From NCBI GenBank assembly GCA_016342495.1, contig JAEIOG010000005.1, forward strand, positions 16,432 through 80,431: a stretch of DNA of 64,000 nt, written 5' to 3'. Origin of the DNA: Phycisphaerae bacterium (GTDB taxonomy: Bacteria; Planctomycetota; Phycisphaerae; Sedimentisphaerales; SM23-30). The notes beneath the pieces are model-generated. The model worked only from the letters and a program-made list of their open reading frames with translations. It was not told where the DNA came from and made no database searches. Shown piece by piece: positions 17,841-26,266 of this stretch (positions are counted from its first letter, which is position 1; the number at the start of each line of letters is the position of its first letter). The translations under genes and the position numbers were made by a program.

Positions 17841-18333
17841 CCAGCACTCCTTTGCTATAGTTATTATTAATTAGTAAGATTTTAGATATGATACCTTATG
17901 GCCTTGGCAATGACAAGTAGCAAAAAAAGCAATATGATCCATACCATTTGCGCACTTTGGTAAATTTCAGGTGAAGATCACGGGCACGAAAAGGCAGTTT
18001 TTCCCCGAAAATGTCTGAAAATACTCTGAAAATTACAAAAAAGGGAAGTTTTTTACAAAAATTACTTGTCATTAAACAACAAAAGTGCGTAAATGGCTTT
18101 CATGGTAAGCCCATATTATGCTCTATTTAATTAGTTCTAATATTAATATGGTATTATCAAAGTTATAGTGTAATATTGACGATAAAATACTTGAAGGTTA
18201 TTATTATTTTGGATTTACCTGAGGTTGGAGTTTTATATTATAGAAGCACTCCGGCCTCAAAATAGGGGTCCGGCTCGCATATGCGGGAAATAAAGGCAAT
18301 AATTTTAAAACTATTGCCAAGAGGGATAGTTGT
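17841..18333. other. Intergenic region with structured leader of the response-regulator gene
   Basis: 493 bases between divergent recJ and the response regulator. No coding frame is convincing. The right-hand 100 bases contain GC-richer segments and two small hairpins (CGCATATGCG near 18275, and the stem at 18295-18318), suggesting a structured 5' leader. Confidence 0.45.
18295..18318 (+). promoter_or_regulatory. Hairpin directly before the ribosome-binding site of the response regulator
   Basis: GGCAATA (18295-18301) pairs with TATTGCC (18312-18318) around a 10-base loop. The GAGGG ribosome-binding site starts only two bases later (18321). The placement could modulate translation. Prediction by eye. 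Confidence 0.35.
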
Positions 18334-18783
18334 ATGAACCAGCAAAAATTAGCGGTAAATATGAATATCATATTGAGGTCAGATATTGAATTTCTGATTG
18401 TTGAAGATGAGCGGGCCCATTTTGTGTTGGCCCGGATTTGTCTTGAAAGAGCCGGGATAGAAAATAAAATAAACTGGTTTGAAAATGGTCAGGAAGTTTT
18501 GGATTTCCTGCGAGGCTCTGGCCATCCATCAATAAATAATAAAAAATATATCATGCTATTGGATGTCAGGATGCCCAGTATGGATGGCATCGAGGTTCTG
18601 CGAAGAATAAAAAGCGATGATATGTTAAAGTCGATTCAGGTAATAATGCTGACAACCAGTGATGACCAGCAGCAGGCGAAGGTTTGCTATGAACTAGGTT
18701 GCATAGCTCATGTGACCAAGCCTCCAAATGAAGCTTTATTGTCGGCAATAAAGCGGGCATCACATCGGCCACAGATAGCCTGA
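18334..18783 (+). CDS. Single-domain response regulator (CheY/Rcp-like receiver)
   Basis: 149 residues consisting of a receiver domain with a ~17-residue N-terminal extension and no output domain. The acidic pocket is E24/D25 (LIVEDE), the phospho-acceptor Asp is D77 (MLLDVRMP), the switch Thr is T107 or T108 and the conserved Lys is K129 (VTKPP). The long insert before D77 (FLRGSGHPSINNKK) is typical of Rcp1-like regulators that pair with hybrid or phytochrome-type kinases. No kinase gene is nearby, so the partner is unknown. Start at ATG 18334 behind GAGGG; a downstream ATG at codon 10 is possible. Single gene with a structured leader. Confidence 0.88.
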   Translation: MNQQKLAVNMNIILRSDIEFLIVEDERAHFVLARICLERAGIENKINWFENGQEVLDFLRGSGHPSINNKKYIMLLDVRMPSMDGIEVLRRIKSDDMLKSIQVIMLTTSDDQQQAKVCYELGCIAHVTKPPNEALLSAIKRASHRPQIA

Positions 18784-18869
18784 TGGGGCGTTAAAACTAA
18801 AAGTCCAAAGTTTTAGTGTTGCTGGTGCGTAGGGTTTTGAAATGATTTGTTCGCAGAGGCACGCAGATT

Positions 18870-20207
18870 TTAAGGGATAATAAAGGGGTATTTTTCTTGT
18901 AGGATATCGATTGGGGTTTTTCCCTGATTATCTTTTATTGTCAGGTCGGCACCTGCATTGACAAGTTTTTCAAGATTATGTAAATACCCATACCGAGTAG
19001 CCAGATGAGCTGGAGTCTGGCCTTTTTTGTCTTGGATATTGACTTTGGCACCTTTTTTGATTAATTCACTAACAAGAAAATATTGGTCATATGATTTAGC
19101 TGTTAAATGCAAAGCTGTTTGGCCTTCATCATCTGTAATATTAACATTTGTAACTTCCACTAATTTTTTAAGTAGATTGTATATGCTACCTTGCTTGCCT
19201 TGATTTGGCCAACCGAGACGGCCACCCCATTTGTTATCGTAAAAAACCAACAGGGGAGTGCGGCCATAACTGTCTTTAGCGTTAGCGTTAGCACCTTTGG
19301 AAAGTAGATATAAAACAGATGATTCATTATGGCATTGCACGGCCAAGTGTAATGGTGTTGTTCCGCATGCATGTGCATTAATATCAGCTCCTTTTTCAAC
19401 CATCGCTTGCACGCTGTCAATATCATTAGCCCAATGTAGCGGGGTGAAGCCATCATTGTTAACCGTATTAACCTTTGCTCCTTTTTCCAGTAAAAGCTTA
19501 ACGATATCAGGTGTGGGTGCCAGATGCAGCGCAGTGTTTCCTTTATTATCTTTAATATTCACATCGATGCCATCCACCAATCTTTGATGGAATTCTACCA
19601 GTTTTTTGTTTCCATTAAAGTGTGGCCATGCATCCCAATTGGTATCAGTAGCATAGAAGTAAAATAAAGCGGTCCTGCCATCGCCATCTTCGATTTTCGG
19701 ATCAGCTCCCTTTGATAATAAATATAAACCTAATGGAGCATCATGGATATAAGCAGCTATTTGTAATGGGGTTTCGCTACCATTATTACTAACATTGACA
19801 TTAGCTCCATTTTCAACAAAGACATTAGCAATATCGGTATTGTGTGCATAATGGAGCGGAGTCGCCCCAAAAATATTAATGGAATTGACACTTGCACCAT
19901 TTTTGATTAATAATTCGGCCATCTTCGCACTTTTGACATAGTGCAAAGTCATATTGTTATCTTCATTGAATAATATAGAAGCTAAGTTGGGATCAATCTC
20001 AAGAATCTTTTGCATCAAGGCTTGCCAGTCATTATCGATGGTTTGCTTAATGAGTTTAGCTTGCTCGGCTTTTTCCAGTCTGACTATGTCAGGCAGGGAC
20101 GCTATAAGATTGTTTTCGGCTGGCTGTATTCTGTATGAATTACTGGGATTGTAACAGCCTGTCAATAAGAACAGAGTTAAGCAGTAAAAAAATATTTTTA
20201 TATTCAT
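18870..20207 (-). CDS. Ankyrin-repeat lipoprotein
   Basis: 445 residues. The start is the ATG at 20207-20205, chosen because GGAGA lies just upstream and the encoded MNIKIFFYCLTLFLLTGC is a lipoprotein signal with lipobox LLTGC (Cys18). From about residue 85 to the end there are eight to nine ankyrin repeats with the consensus GxTPLHxAxxxxxxxxLLxxGAxVN. Examples are INIFGATPLHYAHNTDIA and VNIQDKKGQTPAHLATRYG. Some units are interrupted by ~25-residue inserts carrying aromatic residues (YDNKWGGRLGWPNQGKQG). The protein should be anchored in a membrane facing the periplasm and bind other proteins. No partner or process can be named. Single gene with no operon neighbours. Confidence 0.85.
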   Translation of the reverse strand: MNIKIFFYCLTLFLLTGCYNPSNSYRIQPAENNLIASLPDIVRLEKAEQAKLIKQTIDNDWQALMQKILEIDPNLASILFNEDNNMTLHYVKSAKMAELLIKNGASVNSINIFGATPLHYAHNTDIANVFVENGANVNVSNNGSETPLQIAAYIHDAPLGLYLLSKGADPKIEDGDGRTALFYFYATDTNWDAWPHFNGNKKLVEFHQRLVDGIDVNIKDNKGNTALHLAPTPDIVKLLLEKGAKVNTVNNDGFTPLHWANDIDSVQAMVEKGADINAHACGTTPLHLAVQCHNESSVLYLLSKGANANAKDSYGRTPLLVFYDNKWGGRLGWPNQGKQGSIYNLLKKLVEVTNVNITDDEGQTALHLTAKSYDQYFLVSELIKKGAKVNIQDKKGQTPAHLATRYGYLHNLEKLVNAGADLTIKDNQGKTPIDILQEKYPFIIP

Positions 20208-20543
20208 AATTATCTCCAAAACTAATCTATTTAGTTGACCTTCTATTAATTTAACTGATTTATGATAATTGAGCAAGTAAGAATTTATGGTTTTGAACAG
20301 TATTTTATATTGACCTTTCAGACCGATGAACTGGCTGTTGTCGTATACACAAGGGATAGATCTTAGAACCTAAGGGGTTTTGTTGTGATTGTCAATGTTG
20401 ATGATAAGGTAATTAACCCTGGCGTAAACGACGATAATTCACAGATTGTTAGACCAGTTTAACAATGCTCTGCTTCGTAGAATATTGCCACCTTAATAGG
20501 TTTTTGAGCTGTTATCTATTTTTTGATGTGGTATAATAGGGCC
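20208..20543. other. Intergenic region between divergent genes
   Basis: 336 bases between the ankyrin lipoprotein (minus) and exbD-like (plus). No coding frame or structured element is recognised apart from the extended -10 promoter element at its right end. Confidence 0.5.
20529..20537 (+). promoter_or_regulatory. Extended -10 promoter element abutting the ExbD start codon
   Basis: TGGTATAAT is a perfect extended -10 (TGnTATAAT). Transcription would begin about seven bases later, at or beside the A of the ATG at 20544. No good -35 at normal spacing is seen, as often with extended -10 promoters. This predicts a leaderless transcript. Confidence 0.45.
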
Positions 20544-21011
20544 ATGAAGTTGTATCTTAAGAATAAGAAGTACCATAGCGACCCGCAGTTTAATATGACG
20601 CCTATGATCGACGTTGTGTTTTTACTGATCGTGTTTTTTATGCTGGTATGTCAATTCATTTCCCAGGAAAATTATCGTCTCGTTGTCCCTGATGATTGTC
20701 AAACCGTCATAAAGCCCGAAGATCCTGACCCCCAGGCGATTATTGTGAATGTCTATCTTGAAGATGTCCAGATTGTCTATGCCGTTGGCGGTAAGGAAAT
20801 TCGCCATACCGATGATACTGAGCAACTAACCGAGATACTTACCGAAGCCATCCGGGAAAAGAATACAACAAAAACCCAACCCCGGATACTGCTACGGGCT
20901 CATCGTAATCTGGAAAGTAAAAATGTTTATCCGGTAATGCAGGCGGCATCAAATGCCAATATTGGCTTGATAAAATTAGCAGCCTTTGACCAGATTCAGG
21001 CTGCCAGATAA
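20544..21011 (+). CDS. ExbD/TolR-family biopolymer transport protein
   Basis: 155 residues with one transmembrane helix (about 18-40, MTPMIDVVFLLIVFFMLV) containing the conserved proton-carrying Asp (ID in PMIDVVF), then a periplasmic domain. ExbD works with an ExbB/TolQ proton channel to energise outer-membrane processes. No exbB is adjacent; the only ExbB-like gene in the window is 8.2 kb away on the other strand. The start at 20544 (MKLYLKNKKY) is chosen over 20523 because an extended -10 overlaps the upstream part and family members begin with a short basic segment before the helix. There is no ribosome-binding site, consistent with leaderless translation. The PHP gene follows after 47 bases and may be co-transcribed. 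Confidence 0.85.
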   Translation: MKLYLKNKKYHSDPQFNMTPMIDVVFLLIVFFMLVCQFISQENYRLVVPDDCQTVIKPEDPDPQAIIVNVYLEDVQIVYAVGGKEIRHTDDTEQLTEILTEAIREKNTTKTQPRILLRAHRNLESKNVYPVMQAASNANIGLIKLAAFDQIQAAR

Positions 21012-21033
21012 AATCATACCCTTTGGGTATAAA
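21003..21033 (+). repeat. Dispersed 31-bp repeat with ATACCC/GGGTAT hairpin, copy 1
   Basis: Overlaps the last codons and stop of the ExbD gene. It is nearly identical to 59198-59228: both read GCCAGAT, one variable base, AAATCATACCC, TTT, GGGTATAAA. The 6-bp stem ATACCC/GGGTAT with TTT loop is at 21016-21030. Confidence 0.65.
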
Positions 21034-21058
21034 TCTAAAAAACAGAAAGGCTATTGTC

Positions 21059-22129
21059 ATGTTAAAAAGATTATTTGCGATTGTGCTTCTATTAGGTTCG
21101 GTTTGTTATGGTCTGGATCGGCAGAAAATTAACTTTCCTGATATCGAAGGTTATAAAACCCTTAAATGTGATTTCCACATGCACACTGTTATTTCCGATG
21201 GTCAGGTTTCACCTCAGGTCCGAGTTAATGAAGCGTGGCTGGAAGGTCTCGATGCCATCTCTATTACCGATCATATTGAATATCAGCCTAATAAAGTTTA
21301 TGTTTCCACTGAGCTGAACCGGGTTTATGATATGGCTAAAAAGGCAGTGGGCAAAAAAGACCTCATTCTAATTGAAGGGGCAGAAATGACCCATAATAAA
21401 CCCAAACCCTGGCATTTCAATTGTCTGTTTATTAATGACCCGGAAAAATTTCGTGATAAAAACATTTTAGAGCAGGCTCAGGAATGTAAAAAACAGGGCG
21501 GGCTTCTCATCTGGAATCATCCCAGCTGGAAAGGCCCGGAAAATGGCCAATGGGATAAACCTATCCAGCAATTATATGAACTGGGTTTACTTCATGCAAT
21601 AGAAGCAGCCAATGGCAGGCATATTCAGCCCGATGGCGTAGAATGGGCCCATACCAAAGGTTTGGCATGGATGGGCTGCAGCGATATTCACAGCCCTTCG
21701 GGATGGATTTATCCCCAGGTCCCCGGTCATCGCACCATTTCATTAATTCTAGCCAAAGAAAAAACCGCTGAATCTATTAAAGAAGCTATGCTTGCCAGAC
21801 GCACGATTGCCTGGGCCAATGATATGTTGCTGGGCCCGGAAAAACATCTGCGAGAAATGTTTAATGCCGCAGTTAAAGTTGGCAAAGCAAAATCAACCGA
21901 CAAAGGCCTGACTTTCGAACTGACTAATAATTGCGATGTCCCTCTGAAACTCAAACATGGCGACAATATCATCGATGTCCCTGCCAATGGCAAAGTAACG
22001 GTCAAAACCGATAAGAAAGCTACCGCAGGAAAAATCGAACTGCAATACAAGCTAACCAACTTTATTTACGCTCCAGAGAAATCATTAGATGTCAAAGTGG
22101 TTGTGGAGCTGGACAAGGCTAAAGCATGA
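21059..22129 (+). CDS. Secreted PHP-domain phosphoesterase
   Basis: 356 residues. The start ATG at 21059 follows AAAGG and opens a signal peptide (MLKRLFAIVLLLGSVCYG), so the protein is exported, unusual for cytosolic PHP enzymes such as histidinol phosphatase or polymerase exonuclease. The metal motifs of the polymerase-histidinol-phosphatase fold are all visible: CDFHMH (H40, H42), ITDH (D71, H72), LIEGAEMTH, IWNHPSW and GCSDIHS. A C-terminal ~85-residue beta-rich tail (from about 275) follows. It probably hydrolyses phosphate esters outside the cytoplasm with a di- or trinuclear metal site. The substrate is unknown. It follows the ExbD gene by 47 bases in the same direction. Confidence 0.85.
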   Translation: MLKRLFAIVLLLGSVCYGLDRQKINFPDIEGYKTLKCDFHMHTVISDGQVSPQVRVNEAWLEGLDAISITDHIEYQPNKVYVSTELNRVYDMAKKAVGKKDLILIEGAEMTHNKPKPWHFNCLFINDPEKFRDKNILEQAQECKKQGGLLIWNHPSWKGPENGQWDKPIQQLYELGLLHAIEAANGRHIQPDGVEWAHTKGLAWMGCSDIHSPSGWIYPQVPGHRTISLILAKEKTAESIKEAMLARRTIAWANDMLLGPEKHLREMFNAAVKVGKAKSTDKGLTFELTNNCDVPLKLKHGDNIIDVPANGKVTVKTDKKATAGKIELQYKLTNFIYAPEKSLDVKVVVELDKAKA

Positions 22130-22143
22130 GATTAAATTGTGTC

Positions 22144-22163
22144 ATTACCGCATAGGCGGTAAT
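22144..22163 (+). terminator. Hairpin after the PHP gene
   Basis: ATTACCGC and GCGGTAAT pair perfectly (8 bp) around the loop ATAG, 15 bases after the stop codon. The following T-rich stretch is short (CCATGTTTTC), so it is a possible but imperfect intrinsic terminator. Confidence 0.45.
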
Positions 22164-22272
22164 CCATGTTTTCAGCCGGGTAGGTTGAGTGAAACCTAAA
22201 GTGAGCTACGGCCAACACTGAGTAATAAACTAAGAAAAGTCTTCAATAAGAAGATTATATATGGAGTCAAAA

Positions 22273-22551
22273 ATGAGTAGAAGCCATAGGAAGCCTATTT
22301 TGACAATTACCAATAAAATCGATAAAGACAAAGCCCATAAGGCCGTTCGTAATACAATCAAGTCTCGTTTATCCCAAATCCAAAATGCCGATGACCTGGT
22401 TGAAATTGATCAGTTAATATTTAATGATGATATTCGGGCCATGCAAAAAGAAGAATGGGGGACAAAGTTAGGATGGCAATGGATTAATATAAAGGATGGC
22501 AACGAAGATGAAGGCAATATAGAATGTGCCAAAAAACATAGCCGGAAATAA
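22273..22551 (+). CDS. Small charged protein of unknown function
   Basis: 92 residues, not recognised. The start is the second ATG (22273), because GGAG (22263-22266) sits six bases before it and would lie inside the frame of the first ATG (22261). The protein is hydrophilic, with a basic N-terminus (MSRSHRKPILTITNKIDKDK, KAVRNTIKSRL) and an acidic Trp-containing C-terminal half (EEWGTKLGWQW, DGNEDEG). There is no signal peptide or membrane segment. Short RSHRKP-type proteins of this kind are often seen in toxin/immunity neighbourhoods, but that is only an impression. Its neighbours are also orphan small genes. Confidence 0.55.
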   Translation: MSRSHRKPILTITNKIDKDKAHKAVRNTIKSRLSQIQNADDLVEIDQLIFNDDIRAMQKEEWGTKLGWQWINIKDGNEDEGNIECAKKHSRK

Positions 22552-22620
22552 CTCATCCTACCGGGCTGCCTATCCCTAGTTTCAAATTTGGTATAGTATA
22601 ATTTTTAATGAAAGGGAAAT

Positions 22621-23055
22621 ATGAAGATTACTTTAATTTTCTTTATGCTACTTTGTTTCTGTGGTTGCCATCAATACAGGGTTACAAGGATACAAATCAA
22701 GCCAGATTCAGTTAAAGCAGAAGGAGCACGAATTGTTTCAGATAATATTGCGTGCGTGCAAAAAGTAATAAGAAGTGCTGCTTATGGATTGGGCTGGCGT
22801 AAGCATGTTATAGAGGAATGCTATCGTGAAACGATAATTGATTATTATATTTTTGATGAAATTCATTTGTCACTATATGGCAAATTGGGTGACAACAATG
22901 AATATATTGAAATCATAATTGTAGAAAGTCCATATTGTTCTTATAGTGACGTGTTTGAGAAAACTTTTAATGATGTGCTTAGAAATCTAAATCCGGAATT
23001 TTCTCCAAAAAGAATTGATGTGATTGCGAAACATAAAATTCGCTGGCCTTTGTGA
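22621..23055 (+). CDS. Small putative lipoprotein
   Basis: 144 residues, family not recognised. The N-terminus MKITLIFFMLLCFCGCHQYR is a short lipoprotein signal, with Cys16 of FCGC as the probable lipidation site. The remainder is a small mixed alpha/beta domain with several Cys, Tyr and acidic positions (EECYRETIIDYYIFDEIHL, YIEIIIVESPYC). AAAGGG lies six bases before the start ATG. It is in line with 22273-22551 (69-base gap), with a GC-rich segment between them, so co-transcription is uncertain. Immunity protein or envelope component are both possible. Confidence 0.6.
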   Translation: MKITLIFFMLLCFCGCHQYRVTRIQIKPDSVKAEGARIVSDNIACVQKVIRSAAYGLGWRKHVIEECYRETIIDYYIFDEIHLSLYGKLGDNNEYIEIIIVESPYCSYSDVFEKTFNDVLRNLNPEFSPKRIDVIAKHKIRWPL

Positions 23056-23188
23056 TTGATAAATTAGCCGGGCGGGTGGCAGCCAACGCATTCTTAGCCC
23101 AAAAACAGTCCTTCATGCCTATCTCAAACATTAACCATTATAATCAAAGAATTTACGCATATTTCAGTTAGAAACGGGACGTACAGAT

Positions 23189-23509
23189 TTATTCACACCA
23201 AAATTTTAATATTAAACGCACGGCTGAGAAAAAAGAGGGCATAATCAATATACACATTGACACTTGGTAAAAAATATTTTTCTTTTTTATCTTTATCAAT
23301 TCTGTTTCACCAAAATCTTCCTCACCAAAAATAAATTTTAACGATCGGAAACTATTAAAACAACCAGGTCCAAAAAACGGCCCACTGGTAATATAGACCC
23401 AGAGTTCTTTATGGTTTTCATAAAGATAAGTACGAAGTTTAATTGCATAATAAAAACTCATGATTACAGAAAAAATAAATGAAGCTACAAAAAAAATCAT
23501 AATTATCAT
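23189..23509 (-). CDS. Small membrane protein of unknown function
   Basis: 106 residues from the ATG at 23509-23507, selected because GGAGAG lies six bases upstream. In-frame ATGs at 23521 and 23548 lack a ribosome-binding site. A hydrophobic helix spans about 2-22 (IIMIFFVASFIFSVIMSFYY) and a second lies near 82-100. Between them is a loop containing SGPFFGPGCFNSF. Very AT-rich. The family is unknown. It lies in a patch of orphan genes convergent with the lipoprotein gene. Confidence 0.5.
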   Translation of the reverse strand: MIIMIFFVASFIFSVIMSFYYAIKLRTYLYENHKELWVYITSGPFFGPGCFNSFRSLKFIFGEEDFGETELIKIKKKNIFYQVSMCILIMPSFFSAVRLILKFWCE

Positions 23510-23712
23510 AAAGCTCTCCATGTAAATTACAAAAATCAATTTGAACAATATTATTACTGATCCAAACGCATAAACACCTATTTAATCCCAAAAACACTGT
23601 TCCATGTTCTCTAACCCCTCCCCGTTCCAAACTATTCGAAACTGAAATCTCTGCCATTTTTATTGATAGATATTAAAATTCAGCTGGAGGGGTTTATATC
23701 AAGTGCACACAA

Positions 23713-24420
23713 CTAATTATCTTCTTTAAATAAAAGTACCCCATCCAAAATCTTTACCTCATAAAAATCAAAATATTGTATTAAATAATCAAAATCAGTT
23801 ATATCTTCCGAATCAGCGATTATCATTCCCCAATGGCTCATTCCCCCTCCCCAAACGAAATGCACATAACGGTTATTATTGTTTATCCAGATATATTTAT
23901 ATCGCGGCATAGTCATCCCTTCAGCTTCAAAAGGAAAAGCTTGCTTTGAAATATCAGTCATAAACCAATTAGAATCACCAACACTATTACCAAATTTTAA
24001 TTGTTCCCAATCAGATTGCACAAGCCATTTTCGAATATCGCCAAGGGGAACATTATTATCAAGCCTATCGCTTAATCCGCCAAGTAGCGAGGCTGAAGGG
24101 TTATAATAAATATTTGAAAAACTTAAATCTGCAAGCCACCCAATACTAAATGAGATTATCATCACGTATACGAAAGCAAATCTTTTACAACTAATATTCT
24201 TTACAATTAACCAAATAGCACAAATCACTAGCCCCAGCAACAATACAACACAGAACATACCCAGAAAACTGCCTTTGACTAACCATTTTGCTTCACCATA
24301 ATACCCCGCCTTATACTCTAGATTTGAGACTATAACTCGAAATCCAACACTTATTATTGCCCAGAACAAAAATGGCAATAAAATTGCAAGACAATATTTT
24401 CTGGAAAAAAACAATCGCAT
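23713..24420 (-). CDS. Membrane protein of unknown function
   Basis: 235 residues. Three transmembrane segments (about 10-30, 50-73 and 81-99) are followed by a ~135-residue soluble domain with conserved-looking aromatic clusters (YKYIWINNNNRYVHFVWGGG, SHWGMIIADSEDI). I do not recognise the family. The soluble domain, probably extracytoplasmic, ends in a strand-rich segment. The ribosome-binding site is weak (GAAGA). The same AT-rich character as the neighbouring gene at 23189-23509 suggests common origin, but a 200-base gap separates them. Confidence 0.6.
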   Translation of the reverse strand: MRLFFSRKYCLAILLPFLFWAIISVGFRVIVSNLEYKAGYYGEAKWLVKGSFLGMFCVVLLLGLVICAIWLIVKNISCKRFAFVYVMIISFSIGWLADLSFSNIYYNPSASLLGGLSDRLDNNVPLGDIRKWLVQSDWEQLKFGNSVGDSNWFMTDISKQAFPFEAEGMTMPRYKYIWINNNNRYVHFVWGGGMSHWGMIIADSEDITDFDYLIQYFDFYEVKILDGVLLFKEDN

Positions 24421-24854
24421 TCTTCAAAGTATCCCCAAGTTAGCATCTACAAACATACGAGCAAAAGACAACGGACCAAATTCAATCTCTTTCTTCCTTG
24501 CAATAGCAATATTTTTTCCCATAGCACTTTGATTAATTCAGGCATGTTTGCAGGTAAATCTATAACAACCACCGTTGCCAAACGAATAAAAAGAACTGTT
24601 TGACCAAAAATCCTCAGGCAGAGCCCCAATCAAACAGATATAGTTTACCATTTCGCTTGATTATCCATTCCATACCCCTGCGTTTTGAATCGGTTGTCCG
24701 ACTCTGACTAAACTAAACCAGAGAAATAATACCCCGGCAGAATATGCCGTAAGTCCTTGTAAAATAAAGCTTTAAAGCAAAAAAGCCACAGAGGGTAATC
24801 TGTGGCTTTTGGTGTTAGCAGTTGGGTTGCCATGATTAGCAACCCAAAAAAAAA
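24421..24854. other. Intergenic region with terminator
   Basis: 434 bases between the membrane protein and tRNA-Asn. Apart from the terminator at 24781-24810 and a small CGGCA/TGCCG hairpin near 24737, nothing is recognised. Confidence 0.5.
24781..24810 (-). terminator. Rho-independent terminator of tRNA-Asn
   Basis: A 12-bp perfect stem (AAAAGCCACAGA/TCTGTGGCTTTT) closes a 6-base loop. On the minus strand it is followed by a run of six T, 45 bases past the tRNA gene. The stem itself would also work on the plus strand. Confidence 0.8.
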
Positions 24855-24927
24855 CTCCTCGAGCTGGACTCGAACCAGCAACCTAGCGGTTAACAGCCGC
24901 TCGCTCTACCAATTGAGCTATCGAGGA
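24855..24927 (-). tRNA. tRNA-Asn (anticodon GTT)
   Basis: On the minus strand the acceptor stem TCCTCGA/TCGAGGA pairs over 7 bp. The D-arm is AGCTCAATTGGTAGAGC, the anticodon loop CTGTTAA gives GTT, and the T-arm loop is TTCGAGT. The discriminator G is at 24855 and CCA is not encoded. A strong terminator follows. Confidence 0.95.
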
Positions 24928-25057
24928 AGATAGCATACGCAATGGTACGCTTGAGCCACAAATTATATCATGGAATTGCGAGGTGTCAAGCAAAACTGCA
25001 ATTTTTTTATTTTTATTGTAAATAGTTTATTAGCAACCACTTAAGTAAATAAAAAGC

Positions 25058-26131
25058 CTAGATATTACCAAATTTATAGCCAGTATCTGACAAAGCCATT
25101 ACATTTTCCGTCGGGACATCGTTTTGCAGCACATGGCAAGGGGACAAAATAAACCCGCCACCCGGTGCTAAAATATCCATCCTTCGTTTTGTTTCAGTTG
25201 CCACATCTTCAGGTGAGCCATTGGGCAACAAATACTGAGTACAAATCGAACCATGCAAACATACCCGATCACCAAAACGTTCTTTGAGTTTTTCAGGCTC
25301 CATATCCGTAGCTGCCGCCTGTAAAGGATCAAGTATATCAATTCCAATATCAATTAAATCATCGACTAAGCTACTAATTGCTCCGCAGGAATGAAAAAAG
25401 AACTTCGTCCCATGACTATGAGCCATATCTACCAGGTTTTTAAGCCTTGGCGCAATCATTTTCTTGAACATCCTTGGACTAACCAGTAGCCCAATCTGCG
25501 TTCCCAGATCATCAGCACAGCGTAAAATATCAATTTTCCCCTTAGCCGCAGTCAGCATTTTATCAAAATAAGCCAGATAGAAATCCGTATAGCCATCCAT
25601 CAAATATTCTGCAATTTCTGGATTCAAAGCCAAATCCATCATAAATTGCTCCATACCTCGCAAATAAGTTGGATGCTGAAAAACACTGCAGCTACTGACC
25701 ATCACAGCGAAATCCTGCCATTGATCAAGTCTTTTATCATAATCAGTAAAGTCAAACCAATCAACCTTGGGCCAGGTGAAAACCTTTTCCATATCTTCTA
25801 TGGATTTAGCATCCTGCAGGATAAATTCATCATTATCGGCTTCGGTTCCGCTGGCTGTCTCAAAAACCCTTACTACCCAACCCAGATAATTTTTATAGAC
25901 ATTGGGCCTAATTTCCTCATTTGCCACCCTCGGGCCCACATAAACCGGGTCAACAATGCCTTTAATATCGACAATATCACTGCGCAGTTTAAGCATCAAT
26001 TCTTTATGGCTTTTACATCCTAAATCCCGACATAATCTTTCCTGCACCCATTTGGTCCCATGAATTGCCATGGGAACCCGATCTGGCTTTTCCAGATTAA
26101 CAGCACACAACACGAGCTCTTTACTATTCAT
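25058..26131 (-). CDS. Uroporphyrinogen decarboxylase-like (URO-D superfamily) protein
   Basis: 357 residues of a URO-D-fold TIM barrel. It starts MNSKELVLCAVNLEKPDRVP, the usual opening of this group. It contains FFHSCGAISSLVDDLIDIGIDILDPLQ and GDRVCLHGSI, which match the planctomycete and acetogen URO-D/MtaA-like proteins rather than haem-pathway HemE (no HemE N-terminal arginine cluster). Members handle methyl groups bound to corrinoids or unknown small molecules. Two Cys residues (the Cys of HSCG, and SPCH near the end) could bind zinc as in methyltransferases, which is inference. AAGGAAAG precedes the ATG. Single gene near tRNA-Asn. Confidence 0.82.
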   Translation of the reverse strand: MNSKELVLCAVNLEKPDRVPMAIHGTKWVQERLCRDLGCKSHKELMLKLRSDIVDIKGIVDPVYVGPRVANEEIRPNVYKNYLGWVVRVFETASGTEADNDEFILQDAKSIEDMEKVFTWPKVDWFDFTDYDKRLDQWQDFAVMVSSCSVFQHPTYLRGMEQFMMDLALNPEIAEYLMDGYTDFYLAYFDKMLTAAKGKIDILRCADDLGTQIGLLVSPRMFKKMIAPRLKNLVDMAHSHGTKFFFHSCGAISSLVDDLIDIGIDILDPLQAAATDMEPEKLKERFGDRVCLHGSICTQYLLPNGSPEDVATETKRRMDILAPGGGFILSPCHVLQNDVPTENVMALSDTGYKFGNI

Positions 26132-26266
26132 TTAGCTTTCCTTAAAAACACACCCGATGGGTATTCCACACAATTTCACCTTCGGCTCCCACACAACATG
26201 CCTATTATAACAATCTGCTATCGCTAAACAAAAAGATTATTGTCATTTTAGACAAAAAGCGGACAA

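Noticed and set aside
18235..18320. Cyclic-di-GMP (GEMM) or other riboswitch
   Set aside because: CTCCGGCCTC resembles one GEMM segment, but the GGGCAAACC and tetraloop-receptor parts are missing and the order does not fit.
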